DNA of 64,000 nucleotides, taken from NCBI GenBank assembly GCA_948567375.1, contig OX419762.1:45055034-45119033 (forward strand), given 5' to 3'. Positions 10,331-28,449 of this stretch are shown here, in pieces. The position numbers were made by a program, and so were the translations under genes. The notes beneath the pieces were generated by a model. It was not told the origin of the DNA, did no database searches, and saw only the letters and a program-made list of their open reading frames with translations. The stretch's first letter is position 1. Each line of letters starts with the position of its first letter. This DNA comes from Lunularia cruciata (Eukaryota; Streptophyta; Marchantiopsida; Lunulariales; Lunulariaceae).

Positions 10331-12258
10331 ACAACCTGCTTCCCTTTACTACCAGCATGGTGGTTCACAAGAAGGAGTCACCGTCTTGGAGTCAGCTGTT
10401 GGTACACGACAGGGAGATCCTTTGGGGGGGGGGGGGGCCTTATTTGCCATGGCTCACTTTAGAGCTCTCCTATCTACTACTTTGGCCATGCCAGGTTGTG
10501 TATTTCTCTCCTTGGCAGATGATACACACATCGTAGGTCCTGTAGATCAGATAAGGCAGGCCTTTGACTACTTGACTACCGAGCTACATCTAGTAGGCTT
10601 GAGAGTCAAGGTGTCAAAGTGTAGGGCATGGTCCCCTTTAGGTATCCCTCCCCACCTTGAGCTTCCAGAGGGGGACATCCACAGATGGACTTTGTGTTCT
10701 TGGAGTGCCAGTAGGATCGGAGGATTTCGTCACACGCTTCTTGGACGCTGCCCTTGCAGAGGATGTTCTCCATGTGGATGACCTTCCATTACTAGGAGAC
10801 CCGCATGTGGCATTTAGTATACTCTCTTCTAGTATTGCTCGTCGACCATCCTACCTCATCCGTACAGTTCCCTCCTCACTGTCCTTCCTATCACGTTTGA
10901 GAGCATTTGATAGGAGGATTATGGGAGTCTTTGGTGATATTATTGGACCAGGGACTTTTGAGTGTGTGACAGGGGATTTGGCACATAGACAGACGGCTCT
11001 ACCGATCTCATGTGGTGGGGTTGGCTTGCTTTCTATGGAGGAGATGGCACCTATAGCATTTTTGGGTAGTTGGGCTCTCTTGGCACTCCTACTTGCCTCT
11101 CATTTTGTGGTTGTTGATAGGCCGGTTTTGGAGACTTATGTGATAGAGGTGGAGGGAGGACCCTTTTCTCTCCAGGTGTTATTGCGGCAGACGAGAGATA
11201 GTCTGTCCTCATGAGCACGAGAGGGTTTTCCATCGTTTGCTTCACTATCGTCGGATTGGACTAGAGGTCTACAATCTTCCTTGATGGAGCGACAATGTGA
11301 GCATATGCTACATTCTCTCTTAGTTGACTCGTCCATTCCTCAGGCTACTAGAGCACGTCTACGCTCTTGCTCCGGCAAGGGTGCAGGCTCGTGGATCCTA
11401 GCTCGACCATGCATTAGGGCTTTTCGACTTGCATCGGCTACTTTCTCTACAGCAATGAGGTTTCGCCTAGGTTTGGTCCACCCATCTGCATCTTCACTAC
11501 TCACTTGTGAGTGTGGTTCTACACTAGATGCAGCGGCGGTCCACATGACACGGTGTCCTTTTGGAGGACAGAGGATAGCTACACATGATGCCATTAGAGA
11601 CATAATGTTTGCTATGGCACGAGAGAGTGGATACTTAGCTTGGAGGGAGCGTTCGTATGCGTTGCAGACGACACGTGTCAAGGCAGACTTATACTTGGTC
11701 CGAGATGATTAGGTGACAGTAGCGGATGTTGTGGTCACGGACCCTACGCGGGATACAGTTTCGGAGGGAGTGATTACCCATCCCCCTGGATGGGTGGCAA
11801 GTGCAGTAGCAGGTCGCAAGGTCTCCAAGTATAGGGGCATGCAGCGAGGTCACCTCTTTGTTCCTCTAGCCTTGGAGTTATATGGAGCGATGGACACGGC
11901 ATTTGACACATTTGTTAGGGAGTGCGCGAGAGCTTATCATGTTAGGCGTCAGGGGGTACCACTCTCACTCTCATACTTTGTAGCTTACTTTAGACAGCGT
12001 GTGTCCACTGCTCTACAGAGGGCAGTGGCTGGTGCAATCCATAGGAGAGCAATCACATTAGGTGATGTCTTTTCGGATGCTCCCGTTGTGTGTAGACCGT
12101 ACGACTTGCATAGCTCGGATATCTTAGGTGCGGTAGGGCAGATTTCTCATACAGACTCTATTGGGGCTTAGCCCCATGTTACCTCTTTTGTCTCTCCCTT
12201 GTACGGCTTGATGGGGTCTTCCCATCCTTCATTTTTCCTACACAGTCGCCTTTATCTA
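10330..12258 (+). mobile_element. LINE-type retrotransposon, 5'-truncated: RT, CCHC knuckle, restriction-like endonuclease region
   Basis: The RT palm is clear: GTRQGDPLG (with a G-run directly after) and the catalytic SLADDTHIVG, whose Ala-Asp-Asp is at 10515-10523. The frame shifts near 10660 and continues to 11214 (QTALPISCGGVGL), then 11281-11712 and 11713-12171. A C-x-C-x9-H-x3-C knuckle is at 11506-11556. It is followed by a segment with spaced acidic residues (VKADLYLV, then VADVVVTD), resembling the restriction-like endonuclease of R2-type LINEs. A TAG at 11710-11712 interrupts this segment here but not in the copy at 34.2-35.1 kb. RT plus C-terminal knuckle and endonuclease is the layout of early-branching LINEs. 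The clade is not determined. The N-terminal part is absent and frameshifts make it dead. Confidence 0.8.
12162..12226 (+). other. Two conserved 3'-UTR hairpins of the LINE
   Basis: TGGGGCTTAGCCCCA (12162-12176) is a perfect palindromic stem that contains the TAG stop codon (12169-12171). GATGGGGTCTTCCCATC (12210-12226) is a second stem with a 5-nt loop. Both recur in the other LINE copy at 34221-34235 and 34171-34187. Conserved 3' structures in LINEs are often recognised by the element's own RT, which is inferred here. Confidence 0.7.
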
Positions 12259-15200
12259 TTACTGACAACCTTGTGTTCTCAAGAGTCTTTTCCTCGGGAC
12301 CATCCATTCGATAGATTTTGATGTTTTCATGGATAAAAATCGCAAATGTAAACAAATACTCGTAGGTTTAACTTGGGTTTGCACCAATATATCCAATGAT
12401 TTATCTCGAAGTACATAATTGCCCTAGCTATTGTCCTGGATGTCCAAACCTCTTAATTTCCATCTTTCTTGTTACGCTACGCGGTCGCCTATTTCACCTT
12501 AATTCCCTTTGAATCCGGTGTTTAGTCGTTTCTATTTTATCATGATGAAACTAGTCTACCGCATGTCCACTAGACACAATAAAACGAAAGCGTGATGCTA
12601 CAGAAACGTGTGGAATGCTCCAGGAAAGCAGCGTCTCAAAACCTTAAGAGGCTTTGTAAGTATCTTAGTCTGCCTTAAAGCATTTATGATAATAAATTTT
12701 GGTAAAATGTTTAATTTCTTGCGCCGCTAAGAACTAAATTTATTACCATAAATGTATCGAGAGAGTGATGTAGAGTTTTGTAGAAACTTTGAATTCTGCA
12801 CAAGTGTCTTCCTGTGCAGGAACTAAGAATTTTGCACTAAATGCGAAGGAACGTGCAAGCGGGATGAAACCTGGTTCTCTTAGTGATGAGGTTCGAAAAT
12901 TTCAACATTGCTTTCATACATAATATAAATGTAATGAATTAATTTATTTTATATCAATAAATACATTAAATAAAATAAATATTGAGAATCTCGATACAAT
13001 CGAACTTAGTACTGGAAAATAGCGCGTGCCATCTGCTTGTGTGACGAGTCGTAAACACTATCGGACGGACGGAAAGGTGGGTTGGTCCCATATTATTTAC
13101 TGTTTCTTACTGTATGCATAAGATTGCTTTCTTGTTGGTCGTGAGAATTGCAGTAAATCTAAACACAATTGCTAGTAAAGTATTTAGTTTTATTATCGTG
13201 AATTTAACAAGATTAAACTCAAATTTCTTGGAGGTTACCCAGTTTAAATAAACATCCCATTAACATAAAACCTCACTTATCTTTACTTTTGACCGTCTTC
13301 CCATAGTTCTTTCCTTTCATACTCCTCAATTTGACACAGACTGGAAAGCTCCATAATCCCTGCCCTAGTATTCTAACTTGAAAATGGCCTTTGAAATAGG
13401 CGAAGAATGATGAATTCTACCTCCTCATCAGTGTCATGTTTACAAGAATACGTTTGATATCTTACTTATTTATATATGTCATAATTTTTTTATTTCATCA
13501 AAATTACATGTTCTTCGTTGGACTGAGACCAAATGGTCTCAACTCAATAAAACTGGCGTTTCGTAATCTCAAGTTCGAAACCAATGAAAACGCACTATTA
13601 TTTTAAGGGATTAGCTCTTTGACAATTACTAATATTTTGATCCCATAAACATTAAGATTACATGTTCTTCGTTAGATTGAGACCAACGAATTTCAATTGA
13701 ATAAAATTGGTGTTTTGGCGAACTCAAATTCAAAATTAATGAAAACTCATGATAATTTTAAGGGATGAGCTTTTCACCATAACTAGTATTTGATGTCACA
13801 CTACTGAACCAGTTTCCTTTTTTTTTTTTTCCCTGTTTTTGAGATCCAAACACTTGTGAGCATTGATTACTCTTTATATAGAGAGGAAGAAGTTGTGATG
13901 GATGAATTTATCGGTTCCTAGTCTTGCAACCCCAACTTATCTTTTACTTTTGCTTTGCATGTTTGACTCTTTTCTGTCTTCCGCTTTACTTCAAACGTAC
14001 CCTTGAATTTCCATCCGAAATTTTTGAAGGAGACAGACTCGTGCTCATCATGTCAGAAGCAATCTCTCTCACTGTAATGTTTCAGAATGTTTGAAGATAA
14101 AATTTGGAGACGTTGCATTCTGTAAAAAAAAAATAAAAAAAAAATAAAAAAATCTATCTTCAATTTACCGATAATATTCAACATCGTTACTCAAATATCA
14201 CATAATCCTACTTCTTTATGTATCAAACTATTATTTGTCCTGGTGCCATATTTCTAGTAGATGTGAAACTGTCATTTCGATTATCCAATCATATTTGATT
14301 GTTAATCGAAACAGCTAAACTCCTCCTATTTGATAAGAATATGTTAGCATTTTTATTACACATATCCCTCCAAGGATCACCGGTTCCTAGAGCGGCTTCT
14401 GCTCTCATCTACTAATATCCCTCCTCCAAGGATAATAACATATGAGTTGAAAATAAGTGACTCGTGAAGAACGCATTTTGCGATCATACTGCTTTCATAG
14501 TAAGAGCAATTGAGGTGTCTAGTGCAGCACACATCCTTAGAGAACGACCAGATGTCCGGAATGTCCGCTCTTAGTCGTACTTTTATTTGTTTCTCAAATC
14601 TTTTATCTCTGGAAAATCGGCTACGAAAAAGAGGCATCATGAAGTCTACATTTGTTTCGTCTAGAATCTTGCCATATATATGTTCGAGGTTTTCCCCAAA
14701 TTCCAAACAATGAGTTAGAAAGTCCCAAAGAACGTAGATCACGAAATGCACGTGAACTGAAAGTTGGCGAAACCATACAATGGCATCCAGCTTGAGGATA
14801 ATCATAGCTCTACATTTTCGGGTGAGTAGTCGTTGAACAATGATGAATCCGCAACATGCATTAAATTCTCTTCAGATTCTCCAATGTCCAGAAATATATT
14901 CAGCAAAAATCTTCAGAGAATGACCTTGACAATAGAAAGAGATACCACAGCTTGAGACCGTATAAAATTCTCCCATTAATAAGAAGAGGGAACCATTCCG
15001 CTTCTAGTCCTTTGCTCACATCTGCACCATGACCGAACATACACCAAAGCTAATAAGGAACATGGATTAGAAAACGCACGTGAAACTTGGGAACGTTCAA
15101 ATGCTATCTTGTGCAAATTCACAGTGAATCAAAATGCTCGACCTTCGATTAATGCGCAAATTTCTTATTTGTCTAGACACTTGGGGAATCTCCACAGCGA

Positions 15201-15582
15201 CTACGGGAGGGCCACCAAACGCGAAGTCTCCAGTAGGGCATGGTTCATTGCCACTAAAATAGCGGGGGATTGTAGAGGAGGTACAGGGAAGTAGGCGGAG
15301 GAGAGCAGCTGAAACCAGGTAGCAGAGCAAAACGCTAACACTAGAGGTCCACGAGGTCCGTCCACTTTCAGCAGAGTTTGAATGGACGCCATTTAACAGA
15401 ATTGCCTCAAAATAAAACAAAAACAGAATGAGATCAATCCGGATCTTGAGGATTTCGTTCGTCCACGTCGCCGGTTCCCCCTGAAGCTCGTGGGAGAGTT
15501 TCGTGCCGGAGAACGACAATCCATCTAATTCGCCCTCCGCTCTGCTGCTGGCCCCGGGAGCCACGAGTTTCTATCTGCACTC
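12259..15582. other. Intergenic region with small repeats
   Basis: I find no convincing gene. There is a 19-bp inverted repeat (arms 12681-12699 and 12736-12754), a tandem duplication with a 154-bp period (units from 13503 and 13657), and A-rich runs at 14125-14152. A minus-strand open frame at 14377-14805 (142 residues) has no domain I recognise and no clear splice context. A minus frame at 15201-15392 (63 residues, starting MASIQTLLK) lies upstream of the HSP70 gene and may be chance. Confidence 0.5.
13503..13795. repeat. Diverged tandem duplication, 154-bp period
   Basis: attacatgttcttcgtt at 13503 recurs at 13657. The two units align over their length (gagacca, tcaattgaataaaa and aagggat blocks) with many substitutions, so the duplication is old. 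Confidence 0.75.
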
Positions 15583-15724
15583 CGAAGCTTCTTCGAGTTC
15601 CGGTCAGTAGATCTCGTAGATACTGTGACTTTCCTCGAGTGTGGAGCTCGAGAACTGGGGGTAACTTGGAGAAGAAATCCTTATCGCCGTTATCTTCCAG
15701 TTGAATCCATCCGCTATTTATAAG
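15583..15724 (+). promoter_or_regulatory. Core promoter of HSP70-1 with HSE-like site and TATA box
   Basis: TATTTATAAG at 15715-15724 is a good TATA box, 220 bp before the ATG. At 15583-15602 the string CGAAGCTTCTTCGAGTTC holds two perfect inverted heat-shock pentamers (GAAnnTTC) followed by degenerate ones. It sits about 110-130 bp upstream of the TATA box, a usual place for heat shock factor binding. Function is inferred. Confidence 0.55.
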
Positions 15725-15943
15725 GGTCCGGCACCTCAAGTGGACGTTGTTCAAGAGGAAGGATAACTAACCAATAGGTGAGAGGAATAGAGAAACGGAG
15801 TAGAAGAGGAAGGAGGACGAGGTGTGGAGGTCTTTCTCTCGTGACCTTTGCAGCAGCCTCTCACTTCTCTTCACTTCTTCGCTTTCAGATTTCCCTAGAA
15901 GAATTTGAGGGCAGAGCGGCAGAGAACTCAACAGTTGGACATC

Positions 15944-19189
<3,246 letters not shown>

Positions 19190-22100
19190 AAACCTTAGAA
19201 TACATCATTATTAAAACATTCTGCGTCCTTTTCTGTAATAAGAGCACAAAAAGAGTGCCTTTGTAACACAAAGAATTTAGGTAGAGTTGAGTTAGTAAAC
19301 CGAGGGGAATTCTTTCAAGACCACCGAAGCATCAGGTACTCGTGTGGTTTAAGACATGGTTGTCCAGTCCAGATGCCCTTGTCGTGGAGATTTTATCCAG
19401 AGTGGAGACGGAGGATATCCTTCAGGCATATGTGCTGGTCGAATTATGTTAAGATAGGGAGAGGTAGTATCGTTCTCCCGCTTACAATGTAGTGAGGACT
19501 TGGGTCCTTCACAAGACTAGTTGCTAGAGGCCGAAGTGCAATTTTTTAGAAGGTGGTTATACTGTTACGAAGAGTGCTTGCCATCAAATCGGTATTCCAT
19601 ACACTTCAAAACGGCGGCATGAGAAAGATGTAAACTTGAAAGTAGCTTCAATCTGAACCGTCGTCACAAAATTCGTGTAAACACTGATCGTCTAGTATGG
19701 CTTGTATTGGACGGTTAGACCTGGTTGAATATAACGTCGTTCTGTTCCTTGTTTCCCTGGCATAGAACGGCAAATCGTAGAAGTTGGTTTTGAAACTTCC
19801 GAGATATAAGAGACATGAGAAATTGTTTATCTCTCTTGAACGACCTACAGAAATGAAATATACCAATAGTCCTGCACGGCAAATTATAGAGTTTGGTTAC
19901 ATTCCTTTGAGATATGAGAAATTGTTTTTTCTCTTGAAGTTTTACAGATATGAGATATATCATTAGGGAATTTTTTATAAAAGATACAAATATAAAATAT
20001 ATTATTGAAAATTTTCTATATGATATAAAATGTATTATTAAATATAAATATACTAAATATAAAATATGTTTCTAAAAATATAAAATATAATTTTTGTTTA
20101 TATAAATATAAAATATAAATTCTATATAAATAAATTATAAAAATAAAATATACCATTAGAGATTTTCTATATGATACAAAATATATCATCGTGTACAAAA
20201 TATACCATTAGACACAATCCCGCCTTCCTGTTGCTTTTCAGCTGTTTGCTTTATGGTCTCCCCCTTGGTGTGGTTTGGAGGTGGGTTTGTCACCCTTTGG
20301 TTACATTGGGCTCCGAGCTTGGTTAGACTCTTGCACTCGTTGGTGCTTTTCTTTGGTCCTTCTCTCCTTCCTTGGGGGTTTACATTTTTGTGTGTTTGTG
20401 ATTATCTTTAGAGAAGATTCTACGTATCTTGATTGTTACTGCTAAGAGATTTTGATATTCTGGATTAAGAGAATCATTGACGGCGTGCCCAATTTTCGAA
20501 GATGTGAACAGCGTTTTGTCTACATTGGTCGTCAATCGTAGCATCGTGCCTGTAGAGGGAAAACTTGTTTTAGACTCCACTTGGCTGGCACATGGAGCGT
20601 CATGGGACACTGAAGTCAGAAGTACAGAGAACCTTGATGGTAACTCTCACAGCAACAGGATGAGGAAGTGGATAAGACAAACGGTTAGAACGTACCTGTT
20701 CTCTGGTAGTTCCAATGCGGGAACAATTTATGCCGCAGTCTTGATCTCGGTCCTCACAGAGGATATTGAAGTTTAATCGTTGATAGATTCAGGTGTCTAG
20801 GATGGCGAAGAATATCAAGTAAGCAAGCTGGCAATTATCTCTAATCCGAAATCACTGTATTACCCTATCTCGAATACCTGACAACCAGTCATAATTCGTT
20901 GTTCGGAACTCGAAGGCTAGGTTCATGATTCAGACCTCAGTACTCGAGGTTCCCCTGTTGATTTGAATAGTCTAAACGACTGTCGTACGGTGACATCCAA
21001 AGAAATTTTCAGGATAAATGTGTCGACACATCCTGTCTGCCATTCGTCCAGACTCATCTTGGTTGAAACTGTTCACTTCACAATCACAGAAGGGCCCTGC
21101 CATGCGACCAGCTTCGCCTTGACAAATGTAATGCTTCCAACGCATAGGGAAGTCTAAAGGTCAATACTTCTAGCCGGTGGTTGCCGGAAACGTCTCACAA
21201 TACCTTATTAATCTGCTATTGTAGAAAGATCTAAGCATACTGAACAGCGAATGAACTTCTACCCACAGGGCACCTGCTTGAAACGAACTATTTCGAACTT
21301 CCATAGTCGAAAGAACGGTTGTTGAATTCTCTACAGTCCAAGAGAGGTCCGGGATCCAAGGGTCTGATTGAGCTGAGGTACCAAAGTCCAGAACGAGGAA
21401 GGGAAGAAGCAGGCAAAGATGGCCGGTGGAACTGCGGAGCAATCGTGGGGAAAGGACGACATGGTGACATGAAAGAAACTGGATCGAGGGACTGCAGGAT
21501 TAGATGCGGGTGTACAATCCACTCCCGATAACTGCGATGTCTCGAGACGGTATAGTCTGGATTTAGGATTTGGACAGGTGCAGTTTTTACTTAAAGTTGT
21601 GTTTCCCAGTTGTAGGAGAAATTATGTGATTAGATATATGATTGAATGATAGATTGAAGTAACGACTTACGATCATGACCATGAAATGTTCACAATTGGA
21701 TCACGTTTATGATGGAAAGTAACATAGACAAATTGTTTGGATTATACAGTGAAATTCACGCCTTTTACGTGTCAGCAGGGATTGAAGATTACAAGTAGAT
21801 GGACAATGGAGATTTGCAGAGATAAGAGGCGTACGAGGAAGACATACATTTCATCACAAATATCACCCATCCTATATTTTGTGCATAGAATCAATGCTTG
21901 TATAACTACATAAAGTCCGTTTGGACTAAAGTTGTAAGTTCTTCATAACAGAAGAGATTTATTTATACAAATAAAATTGATTTACATACTTTTCGAACAC
22001 AACTTTTAAGTATATTCCGCTTCTGAAGTTACACAGGAAACCAGATTTACTGCGTAGATGATTGTTTTACCAGATACCCTTAGGATTTCTCATCTTTGCA

Positions 22101-23776
22101 CGTATCGAGAAGGTACTGCAGTCAATTCGAACACGACTGCCCCACTTTTGTCGTCTGTTCTCCGGATTCCAACAACATTTACCAAATGTAGAATAGCATC
22201 TTTTCTTACAAGGTTGTACCATGAGTCCTGGCTTGGTGGATTTCACCTTCTTTAGTCATAAGATAAACTTCACTTTTTTATGTGGTTGTTCGACTTGAAT
22301 GCGTTGACAAACTCATAGTGGGATGAGTGCACTTTTGTCCGTGGAAGTAATGCTATCCGTGAAGCCCTTCCTCACACCCCGTGTAGTTACTTAATTTTTT
22401 TTTCAATGTTTCATTGTAAAAAAGATTTCGACAACTGAGAACTTAGAATGTGAGACATACTGCGGGATTTCGCTCAACCTGAAGATTTAGTATTCAGTGC
22501 AAAACATTTCGATGTTATGCTTTATGTTTATAACCGATATTTTCCAGATTGCAGCCATGCAATTGCTCAAACACTTGGAAGAACAACCACCTTCAATCTG
22601 CTTCGCCTCTTTCTCGAAGAAGAGTACCTACCCGACAGAACTCTATGTTCTCACTCCAGGATATATGTATGTTTATCTGTCGTCCTTCACTGGTAACCAT
22701 AGAAGTCTATGTTTACCATGAATACTTCTGTGTTTACCATTGAAGAATGACAGGAGCCTACACACCTACAGTCTACTTCGCTTCTTCTACAAACAAGACA
22801 CAACTCGGTGTCGTGACTCCAGGAGATCCTTTACCAGTCAAGATCGACAGTAGCCAAGAGCAAAGGTTCCCCAACAGCCGAAACCGTCAAGCTAGGCAGA
22901 ATTCCCACACGTCGAGGAGAGCTGGAAAACCTTCAGACGTCACCAGCTGGCAATTGCTCAGCGCTTGTAGTCTTAAAACTTGCGGGCAGTCATGAACAGA
23001 CAAAAAAGCTTTGGTTGAGTGCGACATGCGCCAGAAGTTTTGATGACGTGAGTTTACTTATGTGGGGACGTGGAGGCCGGGTTCAGGAAGAGAATGCGGA
23101 AGGAACCCAACATGGCATCTGAAGGTGTTTAGTTAGCAAATACTCGGCGCTCTCGAAGACTACATTATATTCTCCTGTTCTCAACAAGATCCTCGTGCCT
23201 AAGAGTCTTAGAGAACTGGGGATTCCTCATCTTTCAAAATTAAAGGTACACGACGAGTGGGTTCCAGGTTGTATGGATCCAAACCTTTTACAGATAAAGT
23301 TCTGCGAGCGGATGACAATGTGCAAGAAAACGCCACTTTGTGTGGTAATTTTATAAAATGGAGTATTTTATGGCAACACCTTTCGAGGTGCGCCACGGGA
23401 CCAACTTCTAGTTCTCCTGTTTATGGTACAAACTCACTTGCTATAAAAATAGCGCTCGGGACATTTCACTACTAGTGTCCGTGTTCGACAGTATCCTCGA
23501 TCACCTCGTGTGTCGACTGGAGAGTGATCATTTGGCTCGAGCGAACTAGTGAAGCTAATGGTACAAATCGCGTCTACCCCCCACATCCACTTGCACTTAC
23601 AGATTGAACATTAGGATCAACATGCCAATACTAATCTCTAATGACTTCAAGGTCTTGGGAAACTACCCACGACGCAATCGTACGAGACTTACTCTACGGT
23701 GCATCACATTCGGTGCGGCGACCGCATTGCGGCAGGCGAAGGGATTGGTTGACACAACAATGCTGCACTAAGTTTT
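19190..23776. other. Intergenic region between the convergent HSP70 genes
   Basis: The first ~110 bases look like the 3' UTR of copy 1, with several AATAA-type signals. A diverged tandem duplication (period about 115 bp) lies at 19770-19965, followed by the AT-rich minisatellite at 19970-20215. The rest, to 23776, has only short open frames with no family I recognise and no consistent splice pattern. I call nothing coding here. Confidence 0.55.
19970..20215. repeat. AT-rich minisatellite
   Basis: Imperfect reiterations of attttctatatgatataaaatatatta and shorter tataaatataaaat blocks cover about 245 bp with very low GC. The phrase ttttctatatgata recurs at two places, each followed by an aaaat(a/g)tat run. 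Confidence 0.75.
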
Positions 23777-26917
<3,141 letters not shown>

Positions 26918-27714
26918 ACTGCCAGAAACCCAAGCGCTCGTAAGAACAGGATTTCCCGAAATTCCAAAACTGGGCAAATCGAGGTCGTGAACCTCTTTTC
27001 AATTTCCACAAGGGGTGAAGTGAGTTACGAGTCAAAAGTTTTTCCACTCAAGGCTACACCGGCCTCGTTCTTCTGTCCTTGTTTCAACGAGGCGCTCAAT
27101 TGATTCCCCCGGCTTATAATGTGCATGTGGATTCCACTAGAAGAAATCGGCGATAAGACTGCGTGAAATTGTCGCCACAATTGAGGCGCAGCTTCTACAA
27201 ATCGCGGTGCAGGTTCTAGAGTGGCCGCGGGGGGCCAAGTGGAGCGGACAAGAAAAGTCCCGAAGTCTCCAGAGAGGAGGCCACCTCCCGAGGAGGAAGG
27301 AAGGAGGGAGTCGTCCCGTGCCATGACGTGGCAACTTGTTGACATGCGGGAAGGATCGTAGACATCCGGCAGCCAACCCGAACTCTTTCCGTTCGCTTTC
27401 TCACGTGGAGCTCCGAGGTCCTCAAGGCGAGGATTAAGGCCGGAACTCCTGTCAGTTCATTCTGGTAGGGCCTAAGCTAGCGTTCGGATCAGTTTCTAAA
27501 CTTTTATCAAGGTTAATCTTTGGGAATCAATGCTCACGTTTTTGAGTGACGGTTTTCATTCAAGAAATCTGGTAATTAACGAGATTTGGGAATCAGAAGA
27601 ACAACTTGCAGTTCCTATATTGACACCCTCGAAGATAGAGTGAATTTGTGTCAGTTGAGATGGTAGATTGATGAGCGGCGATCAGATGGGAAGAGTGACG
27701 TTGACCTGCTATTC
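26918..27714. promoter_or_regulatory. Shared intergenic region between HSP70-2 and the small membrane protein gene
   Basis: About 800 bp separates two divergent start codons. On the minus strand ATTATAAG at 27113-27120 is a TATA-like box about 200 bp before the HSP70-2 ATG, a spacing close to that of copy 1. I see no strong multi-pentamer heat shock element. A short upstream open frame (ATG at 27671) precedes and overlaps out of frame the start of the rightward gene. Confidence 0.45.
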
Positions 27715-28449
27715 ATGTCCTCACTGAACTGGAGAAACTCGACTGCTACTTTCAGCAGATTAAGTTTGCTATCCAGGTATGGTAGCAGTTGTGCTCATTA
27801 AAGTTCAAGGCTTGTGAACAACCATAGAATCGTTTCCGAGGTTCTAATAATATTACCGCATCATCCACGGCCGCGAGGCTATCGTAAGCCTCAAGGAAAG
27901 TTGCTAGGGACCTTTTTATAACTCGTTACAAGCAATCTGGTTTTGTAGATTGTCTGCAAGAGTTAGATTGTGTAGCTAACGTCTAATAAGATACACTACA
28001 GATTATGGAGGGAAGACGATTCAGATCTATGTCAAAAGGGGCCGCCAGGTTGACACCCCTTTTTATAGGGTGACACCTCCTCCACATCAGAGGGCTCCGA
28101 TTTACTTACAAGTTACGGAACAAGACCATATATCCTAGTGGAACGAATCAGAGTCCTGCGATGTGGAGGGGATGCCCCTGGCAAAAAGGGGTGTCGACCT
28201 AGCGGTTCCATGGCAAAATTAGGTTATGTTCCTCACATCGCAAATTGTACACGTCTTAATGGTTTGGAGTAGAGTGTACTTGCAGGACAATTGGCGACAT
28301 TTTTGCTTATCATTGTTGTTGGTGCCAACCTCTTGGCTGGGTTCTTCTTGGAGCCTAATCCGAAGACTATTCCGGTGCCCGGAAATCGTCTCAAGAATCT
28401 CTTGGGAGTAAAAGACAGTCTACCTCTCCTACATCTCTTGGATTTATGA
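27715..28449 (+). CDS. Candidate small single-pass membrane protein, possibly organelle-targeted (90 residues)
   Basis: Proposed from exon assembly. Exon 1 is 27715-27776, exon 2 is 28002-28048 and exon 3 is 28286-28449. The junctions are AG|gtatgg, acag|A, CAG|gttgac and tgcag|G, and the lengths 62+47+164 make 91 codons including the stop. The N-terminus (MSSLNWRNSTATFSRLSLL) has Ser, Arg and Leu but no acids, like a mitochondrial or plastid presequence. One hydrophobic helix follows (LATFLLIIVVGANLLAGFFL), then a Pro- and Lys-containing tail (PNPKTIPVPGNRLKNLLG). I do not recognise the family. Exon 3 is convincing because of its open frame, TM helix and strong acceptor. Exon 2 is less sure because its donor lies inside the foldback repeat 28041-28205. 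Confidence 0.45.
28041..28205. repeat. Foldback (MITE-like) element, 165 bp
   Basis: The arms 28041-28104 and 28142-28205 are imperfect inverted repeats. The left arm begins gccgccaggttgacacccc and the right arm is its near complement, with the inner tccacatc...tccgatt block also mirrored. The spacer is about 37 bp. Clear target-site duplications are not visible. It overlaps the proposed exon 2 donor of the small membrane protein gene. Confidence 0.7.

Noticed and set aside
14377-14805. 142-codon minus-strand open frame
   Set aside because: No domain, no homologue I recognise, no splice context, and AT-rich surroundings. Length alone is not enough.
15905-15943. Open reading upstream of the HSP70-1 ATG in the same frame
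   Set aside because: The sister gene begins at the equivalent MATATCAQ position and the upstream codons have no ATG, so it is 5' UTR.
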